This document shows positions 21,001-30,929 of a stretch of DNA of 34,009 nucleotides, one piece after another (position 1 is the first letter of the stretch; each line of letters starts with the position of its first letter). The position numbers were made by a program, and so were the translations under genes. Below the pieces are notes generated by a model that saw only the letters and a list, made by a program, of their open reading frames with translations, was not told the DNA's origin and ran no database searches. This DNA comes from Asterionellopsis glacialis (lineage: Eukaryota; Bacillariophyta; Plagiogrammaphyceae; Rhaphoneidales; Asterionellopsidaceae), in the NCBI GenBank assembly GCA_014885115.2, contig WKLE02000049.1, forward strand, positions 1 to 34,009. The letters run 5' to 3'.

Positions 21001-22516
21001 ACCAGAAGTCCTGCGTCAGAACTTGTTTGCATGTGTACGAGCAGGACAAACAGGTGATCCAGAACCTGTCCGAAGCGGATTGACTGAACTAAAAAGGCGA
21101 ATGAGTTTAATCAGGTTACAACATCAAGCGGAATCGCATGGGTTGTTATGGAATAGTTCCATACCCTGGATTATGCGTTCACGGGATTATTACCTGGGCA
21201 AGAGTACGTACTATAGGGAGTCCAAGTCCTCGGCGCATAAAGAAGAAAAAAATTGTGCAAGCTTAAAGAAAGATGTTCAATCAGCTGTTGAGTACGGTCA
21301 CCCCGTTGATCTTATCCCAAATAAACCCTCTGATTGGATTCCATTTGATCCAGAAATGACAAGTCAACCAAACCCTTGTGGAATACAATTTAATACTGAG
21401 GAGTACCGTGAATTTTGCGAAGAACGGTTTGGTGACTTACAGTTATTTTGGAAAAAGAAATGCTTGGAGCAGCAGGTTGGTTGGAAGCCGCCGCGCACGT
21501 TAGAAAAAATTGAAGTTGATGGTCCAAAGAAAGGTGGAAAATCCATATGTGAGGAATCACCAAAGTCGAAGAACAACTCGAATGACATGCAAACTGGCGA
21601 CATGAAGGACGATTCAGAACCCAATCACCGTCTTTCTTCGGATGAAACTACCCCTGTATCATCTAAGAGTGGTGGTAGCGGCGGCGATAATACAGTCGCT
21701 GCGGAGGACACCTCCATGTCGGATTCGGCCAAGTATTCTTGGCAATTATTACACGATACAGTATTGTTACTAAAAGAAAGTGGTAACGCTGCAATGCAAG
21801 AGGGAGCTGTTACGGTTGCGGCTTATCGGTATGACAAAGCCATCCAATACTGTGCTACTGCATTCACAAGTTATCCCAATAGTAAGATTGAATTTGTCAA
21901 ATCACAACAGGATTCTATCATTCATCATGATGGGCATGTAACTCAGTGGGTCCCATTACTCAAAGTCCTGATTAATACAAGGTTGAATTTAGCCATGGCT
22001 ATGCTTAAACCACAACTCTCTGATCCTCAAGGTGCTGCGGAACAATCCAGTCAAGCCTTACATGAACTTCGACCATTTGTCATCGAACAGGGTAAGGTAA
22101 TGATTGGTCGTAAGCGAGATCAGGTAGTGAGGGCTGCAGAACCAGTTGAAACCTTCCGTGAAGCCAAGACATTACAAGCCAAGGCCTACTTTCGTTTAGG
22201 AACTGCACAGTACGCTTCGCAAGATTTTGCATCTGCTGTGAAAAGTTTTGAACATAGTATCAAGAGTACAACTGCTGCATCTGAAAATGGGAAACCAGGT
22301 ACACTTGTTTTACGTCGATTAGCCGAAGCTAAACGTGAATATGCCAAGAAAAAAAGACGACACCGAAAAAAGTTCAAATCAATGCTTGGTGAAGACGAAG
22401 AAGAACAGGAGGAAGAAGAAGAAGAAGAAGAAGAGACGGCCGCACATCGAACAACAACTACCAATGCAGCTGAATCAAAGACACCAGAGGCAGCAGCCAA
22501 ATCGGGTGGAGACTGA
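18034..22516 (+). CDS. WD40-TPR protein, DCAF/WDTC1-like CUL4 adaptor candidate, three exons
   Basis: The exons are 18034-18248, 18429-19844 and 19933-22516, with introns of 180 and 88 bp. The joins read SSIAW-NVPRMQ and LLSLR-PGMCFS. The product is 1404 residues. After a short N-terminus, residues about 105-295 are dominated by acidic tracts. WD40 repeats follow: LITSGDDRLIKFWDVR carries the WDxR box used to bind DDB1, then GHRANVFHV...GKVASCGADGYLRLSDL, GGSSGDVALYDLRM, YICTGSDSGHAWIYE and LFVTYGIDSTAKLWRA. GHRANVF...DG.(V/L)R is characteristic of the DCAF6/DCAF8/WDTC1 group. A C-terminal TPR set (about 1146-1330) includes LLKESGNAAMQEG, INTRLNLAMAMLK and AYFRLGTAQYASQDFASAVK. WD40 plus C-terminal TPR is the WDTC1/DCAF9 layout (human about 680 residues; this protein is twice as long). 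The end is basic, then a poly-Glu run. The likely role is substrate receptor for CUL4-DDB1 ligase. The intron placements restore one continuous frame across all three exons. Confidence 0.88.
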
Positions 22517-22872
22517 CATTCCAAACAAATAATGGACAGAGGGGATAGGAGCCTTAAGTGGTAAATTCAGATACTCTCAAAACAGGGGTAGGCATCATTT
22601 ATTGTAGAGCTAAGTGTATAGGAACAATACTTTTTTGAAGTAAGCATGAAAGAAAACGAGAAGAATTGGATTGTGGTGAAAAAATTCCCTAGTAAAATTT
22701 AGGTAATCCCAAAATGGATTCCATCAAGTTACTGTATGTAATTAGTGTCGTTTTTTTTGGCCAGATTGACTTGCTCTAGAAATATTCAATCAATCAAGTC
22801 AAAGATAAATATTGTTGTTGTAAAAAGAGAGGCATTTCTACATTCATTTCATCCATCCGCGGAGAACAAAAT
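22517..22872. other. Convergent 3' flanks of the WD40-TPR gene and an FCP gene
   Basis: 356 bp lie between two stop codons on opposite strands. The region is AT-rich, holds both 3' UTRs and has no recognisable gene or repeat. Confidence 0.55.
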
Positions 22873-23633
22873 TTAAGGAAGGTAGGGGAATCCGTTGCCG
22901 GTGATGGCAGCACCGGTAACCATACCTCCGATAGCAATCATAGCAAGACGTCCGTTCTTAAGCTCGGCAAGTTGCATTTCCTTTTGCTTTTCCTCAGTGA
23001 CGGGGTAAAGTCCCATGGGGTCGAATCCGAAGTCACCAGGTCTGCGATCATACTTGCCAAGACCGGCAAGAGCGGGCATAGAAACAGCCTCCAAGAAGGA
23101 AATCCATCCGAAGATTTGAATCATGGAATCGGGGAGGGCATCATGGGCATCAATGACCTTAGGGATGGCCTCCATAGAGAATTGTTCACCAGGGATGCGC
23201 ATGAATTCGGGGACAACGAATCCAACGGTGGCAAGCATAGCAGCACGGCCGTGCTTCAATTCGGCCTCACGGAACCAGGGAAGCCACTCAGGGGCACGCT
23301 ACGTAGACAAATTTAAGGGGTTGTGGGAAGACAAAGAAAGCGACATGTAAGAATAAAAAAAAAGCAATCGAACCATGCTTCACAGCTACATAAAAGCTCT
23401 GAACACCATGATCATTTCGAAAAAATTGTCTTTCTATTTACCTCAGTGAAGCCAGCGGGGTCCCACTCCTTGGAGGAGAACTGAGTGGAGAAAGGGATGG
23501 GTTCAGGACCCTCACCTCCAACCATACCATCAGCGAAAGCACCGACGGCAGTGTTGGTTTGGGCAACCTTAGCAGGGGCAAAGGCGGAAGCCGATCCGGC
23601 AAGAGCAGCGGCGAGAAGGAATAACTTGGTCAT
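22873..23633 (-). CDS. Fucoxanthin-chlorophyll a/c protein, copy 1, two exons
   Basis: Exon 1 is 23633-23442 and exon 2 is 23298-22873. The 143-bp intron is phase 0 and the join reads AGFTE-RAPEWLPWF. The product is 205 residues. The start at 23633 puts the signal peptide MTKLFLLAAALAGSASAF directly at the N-terminus with the SAFAP plastid-import motif. An upstream in-frame Met at 23708 would bury it. Helix 1 carries the chlorophyll-binding EAELKHGRAAML and helix 3 ELKNGRLAMIAIGG, with PGDFGFDPMGLYP before it. The protein binds chlorophyll a/c and fucoxanthin in thylakoid antenna. Helix 2 lies around IQIFGWISFLEAV. The phrase FMRIPGE...EAIPK.IDAHDAL is shared with copy 2, so both belong to one FCP subfamily; I cannot place it firmly in Lhcf, Lhcr, Lhcq or Lhcx by eye. 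It is transcribed away from copy 2. Confidence 0.95.
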
Positions 23634-24061
23634 GGTCTCGTCTTTTGGGAAAGGGATTTCTCTGTCGAAGGGACGAAAGGAGGGGTTGCCTTCGTCACGA
23701 GGATTCACCTCCGTGCAAATTTCCCTCCACGTAGGTATTACGTATAATTCATACTTGCAATGTCGGCGTCGTTTCTCAAGGATTGGAGTTCAACATTAAA
23801 AAGATCGGCAAGTTTCACTTCTCAGGGTTTACTTATGGGAATTCCGAAAGAGAAGATCCACATTGTTTGCTAGAGGCTAACCTATGATGTTTATGAATAG
23901 GAGTGAGGATTTGCCTTCAAGGACGAATGGAAAAAGTGTACGTGGTCTCTCTTAGTAAAAATAGCATGTTTCCCAGCGATCTAACTTCTGTATCTCTTCT
24001 CTCTCTCTGCATGCACCCTCTTTTCGTGCACCACATTCTTGCTTGGATTTTACGATAGACA
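23634..24061. promoter_or_regulatory. 428-bp bidirectional promoter of the FCP gene pair
   Basis: The region lies between the two divergent FCP start codons. A CT-rich tract (TCTCTTCTCTCTCTCTGCATG, about 23993-24012) sits about 50-70 bp before the copy 2 start and may mark its transcription start. Shared light regulation is inferred from the arrangement only. Confidence 0.6.
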
Positions 24062-24984
24062 ATGAAGAACGCCGTTGCTCTCCTTGCCTGCCTTGCTGGC
24101 GCCAATGCTTTCTCAAGCGCCCCCATGTCCAAGGCTAGCTCTGCCTTGCAAATGTCCGTCTTTGATGATTATCCTGGAGCCGTTGATTTCCGTGGCAAGA
24201 AGTTCGAATTCGATCCTGTAAGTTGTTATTGATCGGTTAGGTTTAGGTTGATGATGTCATCAAGTAGAGGTTCTACCGTAATTCCAACCCTGGACGGGGA
24301 ATTTGGTTGCAAGTGACAATGATAGATGAAAAAACATGTGTTATTCTTATCTCAATCATGGTATATCTTTCTTTCTCATCCTTTTTGTTTCCACTTTTCC
24401 TCCCATCCGTTGCTTTTTTACAAATCTTTTTAGTTGGGCCTTGCCGAAACTTACCCTCCTCTTGTGCCATGGTTCCGTGAGTGTGAAGTCCGTCACGGAC
24501 GTACTGCCATGCTTGCCGTCATGGGTTTCATTGCCACTGACTTCATGCGTATCCCCGGTGAGATGTACTCCTTCGAGGCCATCCCCAAGACCATCGATGC
24601 CCATGATGCTCTCCTCAAGTCTGGACCTATGTACCAACTTGTCCTCTGGATTGGTCTTTGGGACCTTGTTATCACCACCTCCGCAATGAAGGCCACTGGT
24701 GATGGAGACCGTGAACCTGGTGGTAAGTTTTAACTCAAGTACAGGATGCAACATCATAATCTTGAAAGGTTGTTCCATTTTTCTTACAAACCTTTTTTTT
24801 CTTTTTCCTCTCCTCTTCTCATGAAACAACAGACTTCGCCTGGACTTGGTTCGGACCTGCCGATAAGGAAGGCATGGACAAGAAGAAGGAATCTGAACTT
24901 CTTAATGGACGTCTTGCTATGATTGCCGTTGGAGGAATTGCCACTCAATCTATTGTCAGTGGACACGGATTCCCATACGTCTAA
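24062..24984 (+). CDS. Fucoxanthin-chlorophyll a/c protein, copy 2, three exons
   Basis: The exons are 24062-24217, 24434-24722 and 24833-24984, with introns of 216 and 110 bp. The joins read EFDP-LGLAETY (phase 0) and REPG-DFAWTW (phase 1). The product is 198 residues. The signal peptide MKNAVALLACLAGANAF is followed by SSAP, a plastid-import motif. Helix 1 has ECEVRHGRTAMLAVMGF and helix 3 ESELLNGRLAMIAVGG; between them sits FMRIPGEMYSFEAIPKTIDA and a second helix around YQLVLWIGLWDLVI. It is a thylakoid antenna protein of the same subfamily as its divergent neighbour. The lumen-side segment before helix 3 differs: DFAWTWFGPADKEG replaces the usual GFDPxGL. The two copies share neither intron position, so the duplication, if local, is old. 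Confidence 0.95.
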
Positions 24985-25754
24985 ATCCAAAAACTTTAAA
25001 AACTACACGCAAGGATAGCAAAAGACTTATACTACTCTACCTTGCTCACTCAATAGGGGATCTACTATACCAGGTAGATCACTGACTTTTAAACCTTTTG
25101 GCTTTGCGCAAAGTAAAAGGCTTACATAATTTTCTTTTTAGAGCTCAATGTACTGGTTCAACTACATACAACTTTTTGTGTTTTCTTGTGTATATTAGTT
25201 TTTGTGAGCAAAGTTGCTGAATGTTTGTAAACTTGTTCGTCACTGTTGGAATAGTTTTAAAATGTTGAATGATTTGACATGTTGTTTGTTGCACCAAGTG
25301 GAGAGAGAGAGGCCTTTTGGGGGCGAACCATGCTGTAGTCGAGTCCACAGTTGACAACAGTGCAGCCAACTCACACGAAATGTAGAGAGGAGTTCCACCT
25401 TACGTCTAAGTTGTTTGTATCTAGTTTCATTTGATGCTAAAGGAACGCTGCAAGGTGTTACAGTCTTCCTTACTTTCACCAGAAAGTGTAGAGAACCAAG
25501 GTACTGTACAACATGCCCATTGGTCTTTCCAATGAAGGGTGAAGCCTTTCATTGTCTTGAGTTGTTACCATTTTAAAAAACATACAAAGTTAGGCCAAAA
25601 GAAACTCTAGGATGTGGCCATGGAACCAAATTTCATGAAATGGAGAAAGTCAATGTGGCGAAATGTGTATAAAATTTGTTAAATTTATAGAACGAAAATT
25701 GAGCTACATGATACATACATATATATTCCCAACTCGCTGAATTTTTGTTTCTCT
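24985..25754. other. Convergent 3' flank between FCP copy 2 and the glutaredoxin
   Basis: 770 bp contain a small stem-loop at 25094-25120 and otherwise unremarkable AT-rich DNA. Minus-strand frames at 25145-25369 and 25240-25479 overlap each other and show no family features. Confidence 0.5.
25094..25120 (+). other. Stem-loop downstream of FCP copy 2
   Basis: CCTTTT and AAAAGG flank the 12-bp perfect palindrome CTTTGCGCAAAG, giving a hairpin with a GCGC loop and a small bulge. It lies 110 bp after the stop codon and so could sit in the 3' UTR. No known motif is claimed. Confidence 0.4.
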
Positions 25755-26776
25755 CTAAAGAGCCATAGCGTCGTATAGAGGAACATCTCCAAGGGCACTG
25801 AGATTATCCATGTAGTTACGAAGCTTGGCAGGCCATACAACGCCCTTGATGATTGTGATTGATCGAAGACGGGCCCAAAGATCAATATCGTCCAAACTCA
25901 ATCCTCCCTCACTGCAGTAATGTTCACTGTAAACAATATCATCTAATTCAACAAGTTTGGCATTTAATTCTTCAACAGATGAAGCGGGATCCTTAGCCAT
26001 GGCTTCTGCATAAAGTTTAAGCTTGACATCCATATCCATACCATCGGGGTTTTCATCATTTCCCTTCCATTCAGGCTTTTCGTAGGGTGGAAGTTGATGA
26101 TTCTTGATAAATGCATGACGTCCATCCAATTGTTGGAATTCTGGTAAAAGTCCAGTAGCCACATATCGTGGGCGTTGTAAGGTACGGAGAAGAGTTTGAA
26201 CCGACTTTTGCCATTTCTTGATATCATCACGTCCAGTGGCAGGCTTGATTGTGTTAACTGCACCAAAACGAGGATCCGAATCAACAAGCTTAATGATATC
26301 CATAGATTCTCCCATGACAAGGTCATCCTCAGGAAGAGCCTTTCGTGTTCACAAAATGATGTATAACAAAATCAATGCAACATGCGCAAAGTTAGTATAC
26401 AAGTTTACTAAATTCTCTATAAAATCTTTTCCACAACCAACTCTTGTCTTGTACTTACGAAAATAGGAGCAATTTTTTTTCCAACTAAAGCAGTGGGGGT
26501 AGGAATATCATCATTGGCCAAGAAATTGACATTGTGCTTAACATTCTTGATTCCAAGAGCAAGACGGACACGAACGCAAAAGGGGCAATGGTCGTAGACA
26601 TAGACTACGGGCAATTGATCCCTGATGATGCGTTCTCCTTGGACAAAAGCAGCAGCTTCCGATGCAGTTGACATGGACAAAGCCGATGGTGTCTTCGCAA
26701 CGGAAACATGCTGAGGAGCAGTGAAAGCCTGAGCGGCAGTTGCCAAGGCTAAGACCGAAATGAACGAAAGCTTCAT
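25755..26776 (-). CDS. Plastid-targeted glutaredoxin 2 (GrxB-type, GST fold), two exons
   Basis: Exon 1 is 26776-26459 and exon 2 is 26339-25755. The 119-bp intron is phase 0 and the join reads APIF-ALPEDDLV. The product is 300 residues. The first 18 residues (MKLSFISVLALATAAQAF) followed by TAP form a plastid-type bipartite presequence. The thioredoxin-fold part has YDHCPFCVRVRLALG with the CPFC active site (C64, C67), then NDDIPTPTALVGKKIAPI and ESMDIIKLVD. This order is the one seen in Escherichia coli Grx2 (YDHCPYC..., NDD..TPT..VG.K..PI, ESMDIV.YVD). The helical C-domain keeps LSLDDIDLWARLRSITII and VVWPAKLRNYMDNLS. It is expected to reduce glutathione mixed disulfides. An extra segment in the C-domain (about 190-240) lengthens it relative to the 215-residue bacterial enzyme. 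Its 5' end faces the next gene. Confidence 0.92.
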
Positions 26777-27391
26777 CGTGGCGTTCAGAGTAACAAGAAG
26801 GGTTTTTGCGCTAGAGTATCGTCAACAACTTGATGAAAATCTTCTCCAACCGGCTTTCCCCTTTAAAATTTCATCGAAAATCGATACAGGAAAAACAAAG
26901 TTCACTGTGCACGGAATACTCTCTGACATGTTGTTTGGTTTTACGCACGATGTTCATAGTCCTGATTGTACACGTCACACCGCCCACCAGTGAGTGAGGC
27001 GAATCAACACCCAACTTACAAGGAGGAGCTGCGTCGATTGGTGGGAGTTCGTATCAAAAGAACACAAATGATAAATATTGCCATACCAATTTAACCGACA
27101 AATCCGGGTCTTTCTTCATCTCTTACGTATGCGTGCAATCAGAACGAAGAACGGACTTACCTCATCTTTTTTTTTTTTTGTCAGGGTCTCACGACACGCA
27201 GAACGAGATGAACAAAAGGACTGGACCAACCACCCCCAACCCTTGTTGAACTTATGACGCAATAACACATCAGATCCTTCGCCTTGTCGGTTTTCTTTTG
27301 CACACCCAGACACACTGCCTCATCAAAAATAGTGTCTGACACAATTCATTCCATCTGTTTGAGATATTATTGATACAATTGACAGGAGAGA
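26777..27391. promoter_or_regulatory. Divergent promoter region, glutaredoxin / membrane protein
   Basis: 615 bp lie between start codons of two genes whose products both appear plastid-directed. No individual element is certain. A 12-T run lies at about 27168-27179. Confidence 0.5.
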
Positions 27392-28520
27392 ATGCTTTCC
27401 TCCATGTGGACTAAAATTGCGTTAGTAGCGCTTCTTGCACCTGCAATCGATGCATTTTCATCGCACCAACAATATGTTCCAAGTTTTGTAACAGTGTCGG
27501 GTAGAACATCAACAAGAGTGTGGTCGTCTCCACCAGAAAAGGTTGAGGACAAGGAAAAAGAAACAACAACTAGTGGATTTTCTCAAGATGTTATGAATGA
27601 AGCTAATGATGCACTTGCATCTGTGGGTTGGGCGCGTCCTATGGATGATGGTGAAATGACATCGGAAGATCCATTCGTAAAGCAAATTGATGAAGGTATT
27701 CAAAGAGATTTTGGTGTTTCTCTTGATGAATTACTCAATCCTGCCAAGGTTGTAAATCTTGAACGTGACTTATACAATCTTCGATCCGAGTTGGCAACCA
27801 TGACGGGTAATACTGATTTAGAAGTTGCAGGTTTATCCACTGAAGAATGTGACAATGGTGGAGGTGGTGAAGAAGCAGATGCCATCCGTGCCAAGATTTC
27901 AAAGAAGGAAGGTGACCTTGCCATTGAGCGTCGTTCTGTTTTCCGTGGCTGGCTAAAGAATATCTTTTTGGGACAAGCAATCTTCAGTTTTGCACTTTCT
28001 TTGGTAATGGCTACCAATCCCGGTGTACTCTTTGGTGGATTTGATTGGTACAATTATTATCAAATGTACGTTCTTTCTAGTGTTTAGGTTTTCTGTCCCT
28101 GGATGATCTATCGACAAATGACTCATTACTTGTTGACCTTTTTTATTTTTCTTTCATTCGTTGCCAAAATTGTACAATAGGGAAACTCCTATTCAAGTAC
28201 TAGGTTTTTGGTGGTGGTGGCTTTTCATTGTCCCTTCCTTACGATCAAGACGGCCAAGTGGTGCTGAAAAGAAGGCATTGGATATTGCCTTTTTGGGAAC
28301 ACCTTTGATTTCATTGATTGCACCTGCTGCAACCAAGGATACAGGTTTGATTTGGGCAGCTAATCTAGTTGTTGTTGCTGCTGCATATGGGTATGCCTTT
28401 GCCTTTGATAGTGATGAAGATGATGATGGTGATAGTAAGAAGAATCAACCAGCTTGGCTCAAATTTATTTACAAATCACTTGATTTTGGTTCTGGAAGAG
28501 AACGTGGTGCACGTCAGTAA
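27392..28520 (+). CDS. Probable plastid membrane protein of unknown function, two exons
   Basis: Exon 1 is 27392-28065 and exon 2 is 28181-28520. The 115-bp intron is phase 2 and the join reads YYQM-ETPIQVLGF. The product is 337 residues. The N-terminus has a signal peptide (TKIALVALLAPAIDAF) with Phe at the likely cleavage site, then a Ser/Thr/Arg-rich stretch, fitting plastid import. The middle is acidic and soluble, with a helix-rich segment LNPAKVVNLERDLYNLRSEL (about 113-132). After RRSVFRGWLKN come about four hydrophobic segments: GQAIFSFALSLVMATNPG, VLGFWWWWLFIVPSL, LDIAFLGTPLISLIAPA and GLIWAANLVVVAAAYGYAF. A short acidic then basic tail ends the protein. The four-Trp run next to a Pro is distinctive. 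I do not recognise the family. The thylakoid or an inner plastid membrane is plausible. Confidence 0.82.
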
Positions 28521-29479
28521 AAAGAATGGAAAAAGTGGTGATTATTTTTTTCAGGTGCGTTCGGCTTTGATGTACACATACAAGCGATAACAAATCTAAT
28601 AATAAGCAAAGTTGAAGAGTCTTTTCAAACTTGATTCAGAAACTATACACAGCAAATTATATATTATCTAAAAGCCATACGTACCACCAGAGAAGAATGT
28701 TTTCCCGTAGTGACTGACTGTTTCATAAGTGGAGCATCCAATACCTATGAATGTGTCTTGTATTATATTCTATTTTGTCCGAGTAATCCATAACTTTTCA
28801 ACTTCATTTTTTTTTCCTTGTTGTGCATCGGAAGAAATACTTTCTAATGAAGAACGATGCAAATTAATTACATGGAAGGAAGTCTGACTTATCTGAGAGT
28901 AGTTTGGTGTAGGTCCTAATTCTACCGGTAGAAGGTGCAGTCAGTTCTCATACAGATATTGCAAATTCTCATTTCTGCAAAAGTAGCGACTTACCATTCG
29001 AAGGCAGAGAAAAAGTATCATAATAAGGTCAAGTCTACGAAAAGCAAGTGCATACTGCGACCATTAGAAACAAGGACTACTCGATGCTGTTCGCAGCGAG
29101 GTACAATCCTTCCTTTGTACCAAAAGATGTATTCCTTTACACAAACATGCGGTAGAAAAGAAGATATTGCAAATGTTCACCTTTTGACAAGCAGTTACTG
29201 CACAATCGAGAGCAGAGATCTAGACTTTTGAAATGTGGTTGGATCTGGGAAAAGCTGATACACGGTGAGACAATGAAAGACAAGGACTAGTCCCTGCTGT
29301 TGCAGTGTTGTACAATCCTTCCAACATGGAAAGTAAAAATGAATTAGCACCAAGAGGATAAAACGAATCACAACCAAACATTTCAACAAATGCTGCACTT
29401 CAAATTGCCAGGGTGTGTGGGGGGGGAGGATAGTGTTTTTTTATAATACTGCTTTTCTTTAGAACATTAAGAGTTTTGT
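28521..29479. other. Convergent 3' flank with an imperfect direct repeat
   Basis: 959 bp lie between the membrane protein and eL43. The region contains a pair of similar 43/42-bp blocks (29071-29113 and 29281-29322) and is otherwise AT-rich. The frames at 28935-29231 and 29195-29398 overlap on opposite strands and have no protein features. Confidence 0.5.
29071..29322 (+). repeat. Imperfect 43-bp direct repeat, two copies
   Basis: Copy 1 (29071-29113) and copy 2 (29281-29322) share CAAGGACTA, TGCTGTT, GCAG and TACAATCCTTCC in order, with a few substitutions and a 1-base gap. They are 210 bp apart. Origin unknown: either an old local duplication or fragments of a dispersed repeat. Confidence 0.7.
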
Positions 29480-29764
29480 TTAAACTTGTTCACTTTGGAT
29501 CTTACGAAGACGTCCAATGGTAGAGCGGACTGTGACAGCAGAAGCAGTTGAAAGAGTGTAGGCACCTCCAGCAACAGTCTTACGGCATGACTTGCATGAC
29601 CAAATACCAACACAAGAACGCTTGACAGAGTCCTTTCCGCAGAAAGCACAACGGTAAGTAGAGTGTTGAGAAACCTCAATCTTACGCATAAGCTTACGGA
29701 GTGTGGAACCGTAACGGGTTCCGTACTTTCCCGTGATGCCAACCTTCTTGGTACGCTTTCCCAT
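29480..29764 (-). CDS. RPL37A: 60S ribosomal protein eL43 (L37a)
   Basis: This is a single exon of 94 residues, near the family length (92 in human). The sequence [20 protein letters not shown] is the conserved start. Four Cys in two CxxC pairs (C39/C42 and C57/C60) form the zinc ribbon: YRCAFCGK and [15 protein letters not shown]. The protein binds rRNA in the large subunit near the exit region. The intronless gene and complete zinc site suggest a functional copy. Confidence 0.97.
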   Translation of the reverse strand: MGKRTKKVGITGKYGTRYGSTLRKLMRKIEVSQHSTYRCAFCGKDSVKRSCVGIWSCKSCRKTVAGGAYTLSTASAVTVRSTIGRLRKIQSEQV

Positions 29765-30929
29765 TTTTGTTTAAATTAAAAGTAAATATAAAATGAACTG
29801 TGGAGGAGGGTAAAGAGGAGAAGATCAAGGTGAGTTGCATGAGTTGCCAAAAGTACAAGTGTTTACTGTTGAAACTCCTGATTTCTTTGTCAGCAATTTA
29901 ACAAAAACCAACAAGGATCGAGAAGACTGGTAACTAACGATCCACGGGGTCGTTGAAACGAAACGTCAAATGTGCCATGCGACCCACCACAACTCAACCA
30001 CAACAATAACAACCAACAATCACAATGTTGCCAAATAATGATTACGATGGTGTGTTTGTTGCGTTGGGTGGATTGGGCGGGGCACGGTACTAGAACGGAC
30101 TACTACGGACAGACGTCAACAAAAATTGGTCGGTCTGGGAGGAACGGAGGTCCGGACCATGACAACCATTTTCGCCGTTCCTTGTTTCATTTCAACAACG
30201 ACACGAACCATGCCGTTGTAATCCTCGTGATCATCACAACACGCTAACGTTGCCTTTTCTGAAAACTGCAATTCATCGACAAACATGGACCGCCATCGTT
30301 CCAACACACCTGTTGACAATCTCTTAGAGCAGGAGAAGTAGCATTCAGAAAGAGTTTTGCGGCACGAGAGTTTGCTAGTACAAATTCTACGTACTGATAT
30401 CAAAAAGTAAAGCGGTAAGATGGGAGGATGGAGGATCGTCTGACTGTCTGTCACGAAGCCTGTTAGCTTTAACCTTCATAGGAGAGAGTTGTGTTCACTC
30501 AAAGTTATCTAAAGTTGGCGATCATGCTCTTCTTCAGACCAAAAATTTCGTGCCCGAGCCAAATTGGTCGTGCGGGCGAAACGGGAGTCACCCTTGCGTA
30601 CAGGCAAGTATATAAGGTACGTAGAATTTATACTGGACTTCCACGTTCGCTTTCGAATCGAAATTTTTGCCAGTGTCCCGACCTACTGCGAGGACGAAAG
30701 CAGTTGCGTGTGTTCTGGGTGGGCGACATTAGAAATTCCCGCTTTCCAAAACCTTCTTCGGAGATTTTCCCAGTGTTTTTACAGAAAGATAGTGCAGCAC
30801 TGTGTGAGCTGTGAGTGAGTGTCGGTATCCCATCCTTGTAAAACAACAATTGGGGCGCACCAGAACATCAACTGAACTCCATCAATCGTCTTTATAACTC
30901 TCTAAACTACGCCAGGAATCGTCGTTACA
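29765..30929. promoter_or_regulatory. Divergent region between eL43 and SNF7
   Basis: 1165 bp lie between two start codons. The eL43 side has a short 5' flank. A TATATAAGG sequence at about 30608-30616 could be a TATA box for the SNF7 side or an unseen transcript, but it lies more than 300 bp from the SNF7 ATG. Frames at 29972-30247, 30116-30454 and 30491-30814 overlap on both strands and carry no domain. No RNA gene is recognised. Confidence 0.45.

Noticed and set aside
29972..30814. Three open frames in the eL43-SNF7 gap
   Set aside because: They lie on both strands with overlaps (29972-30247 and 30116-30454 are antisense to each other) and have low-information composition.
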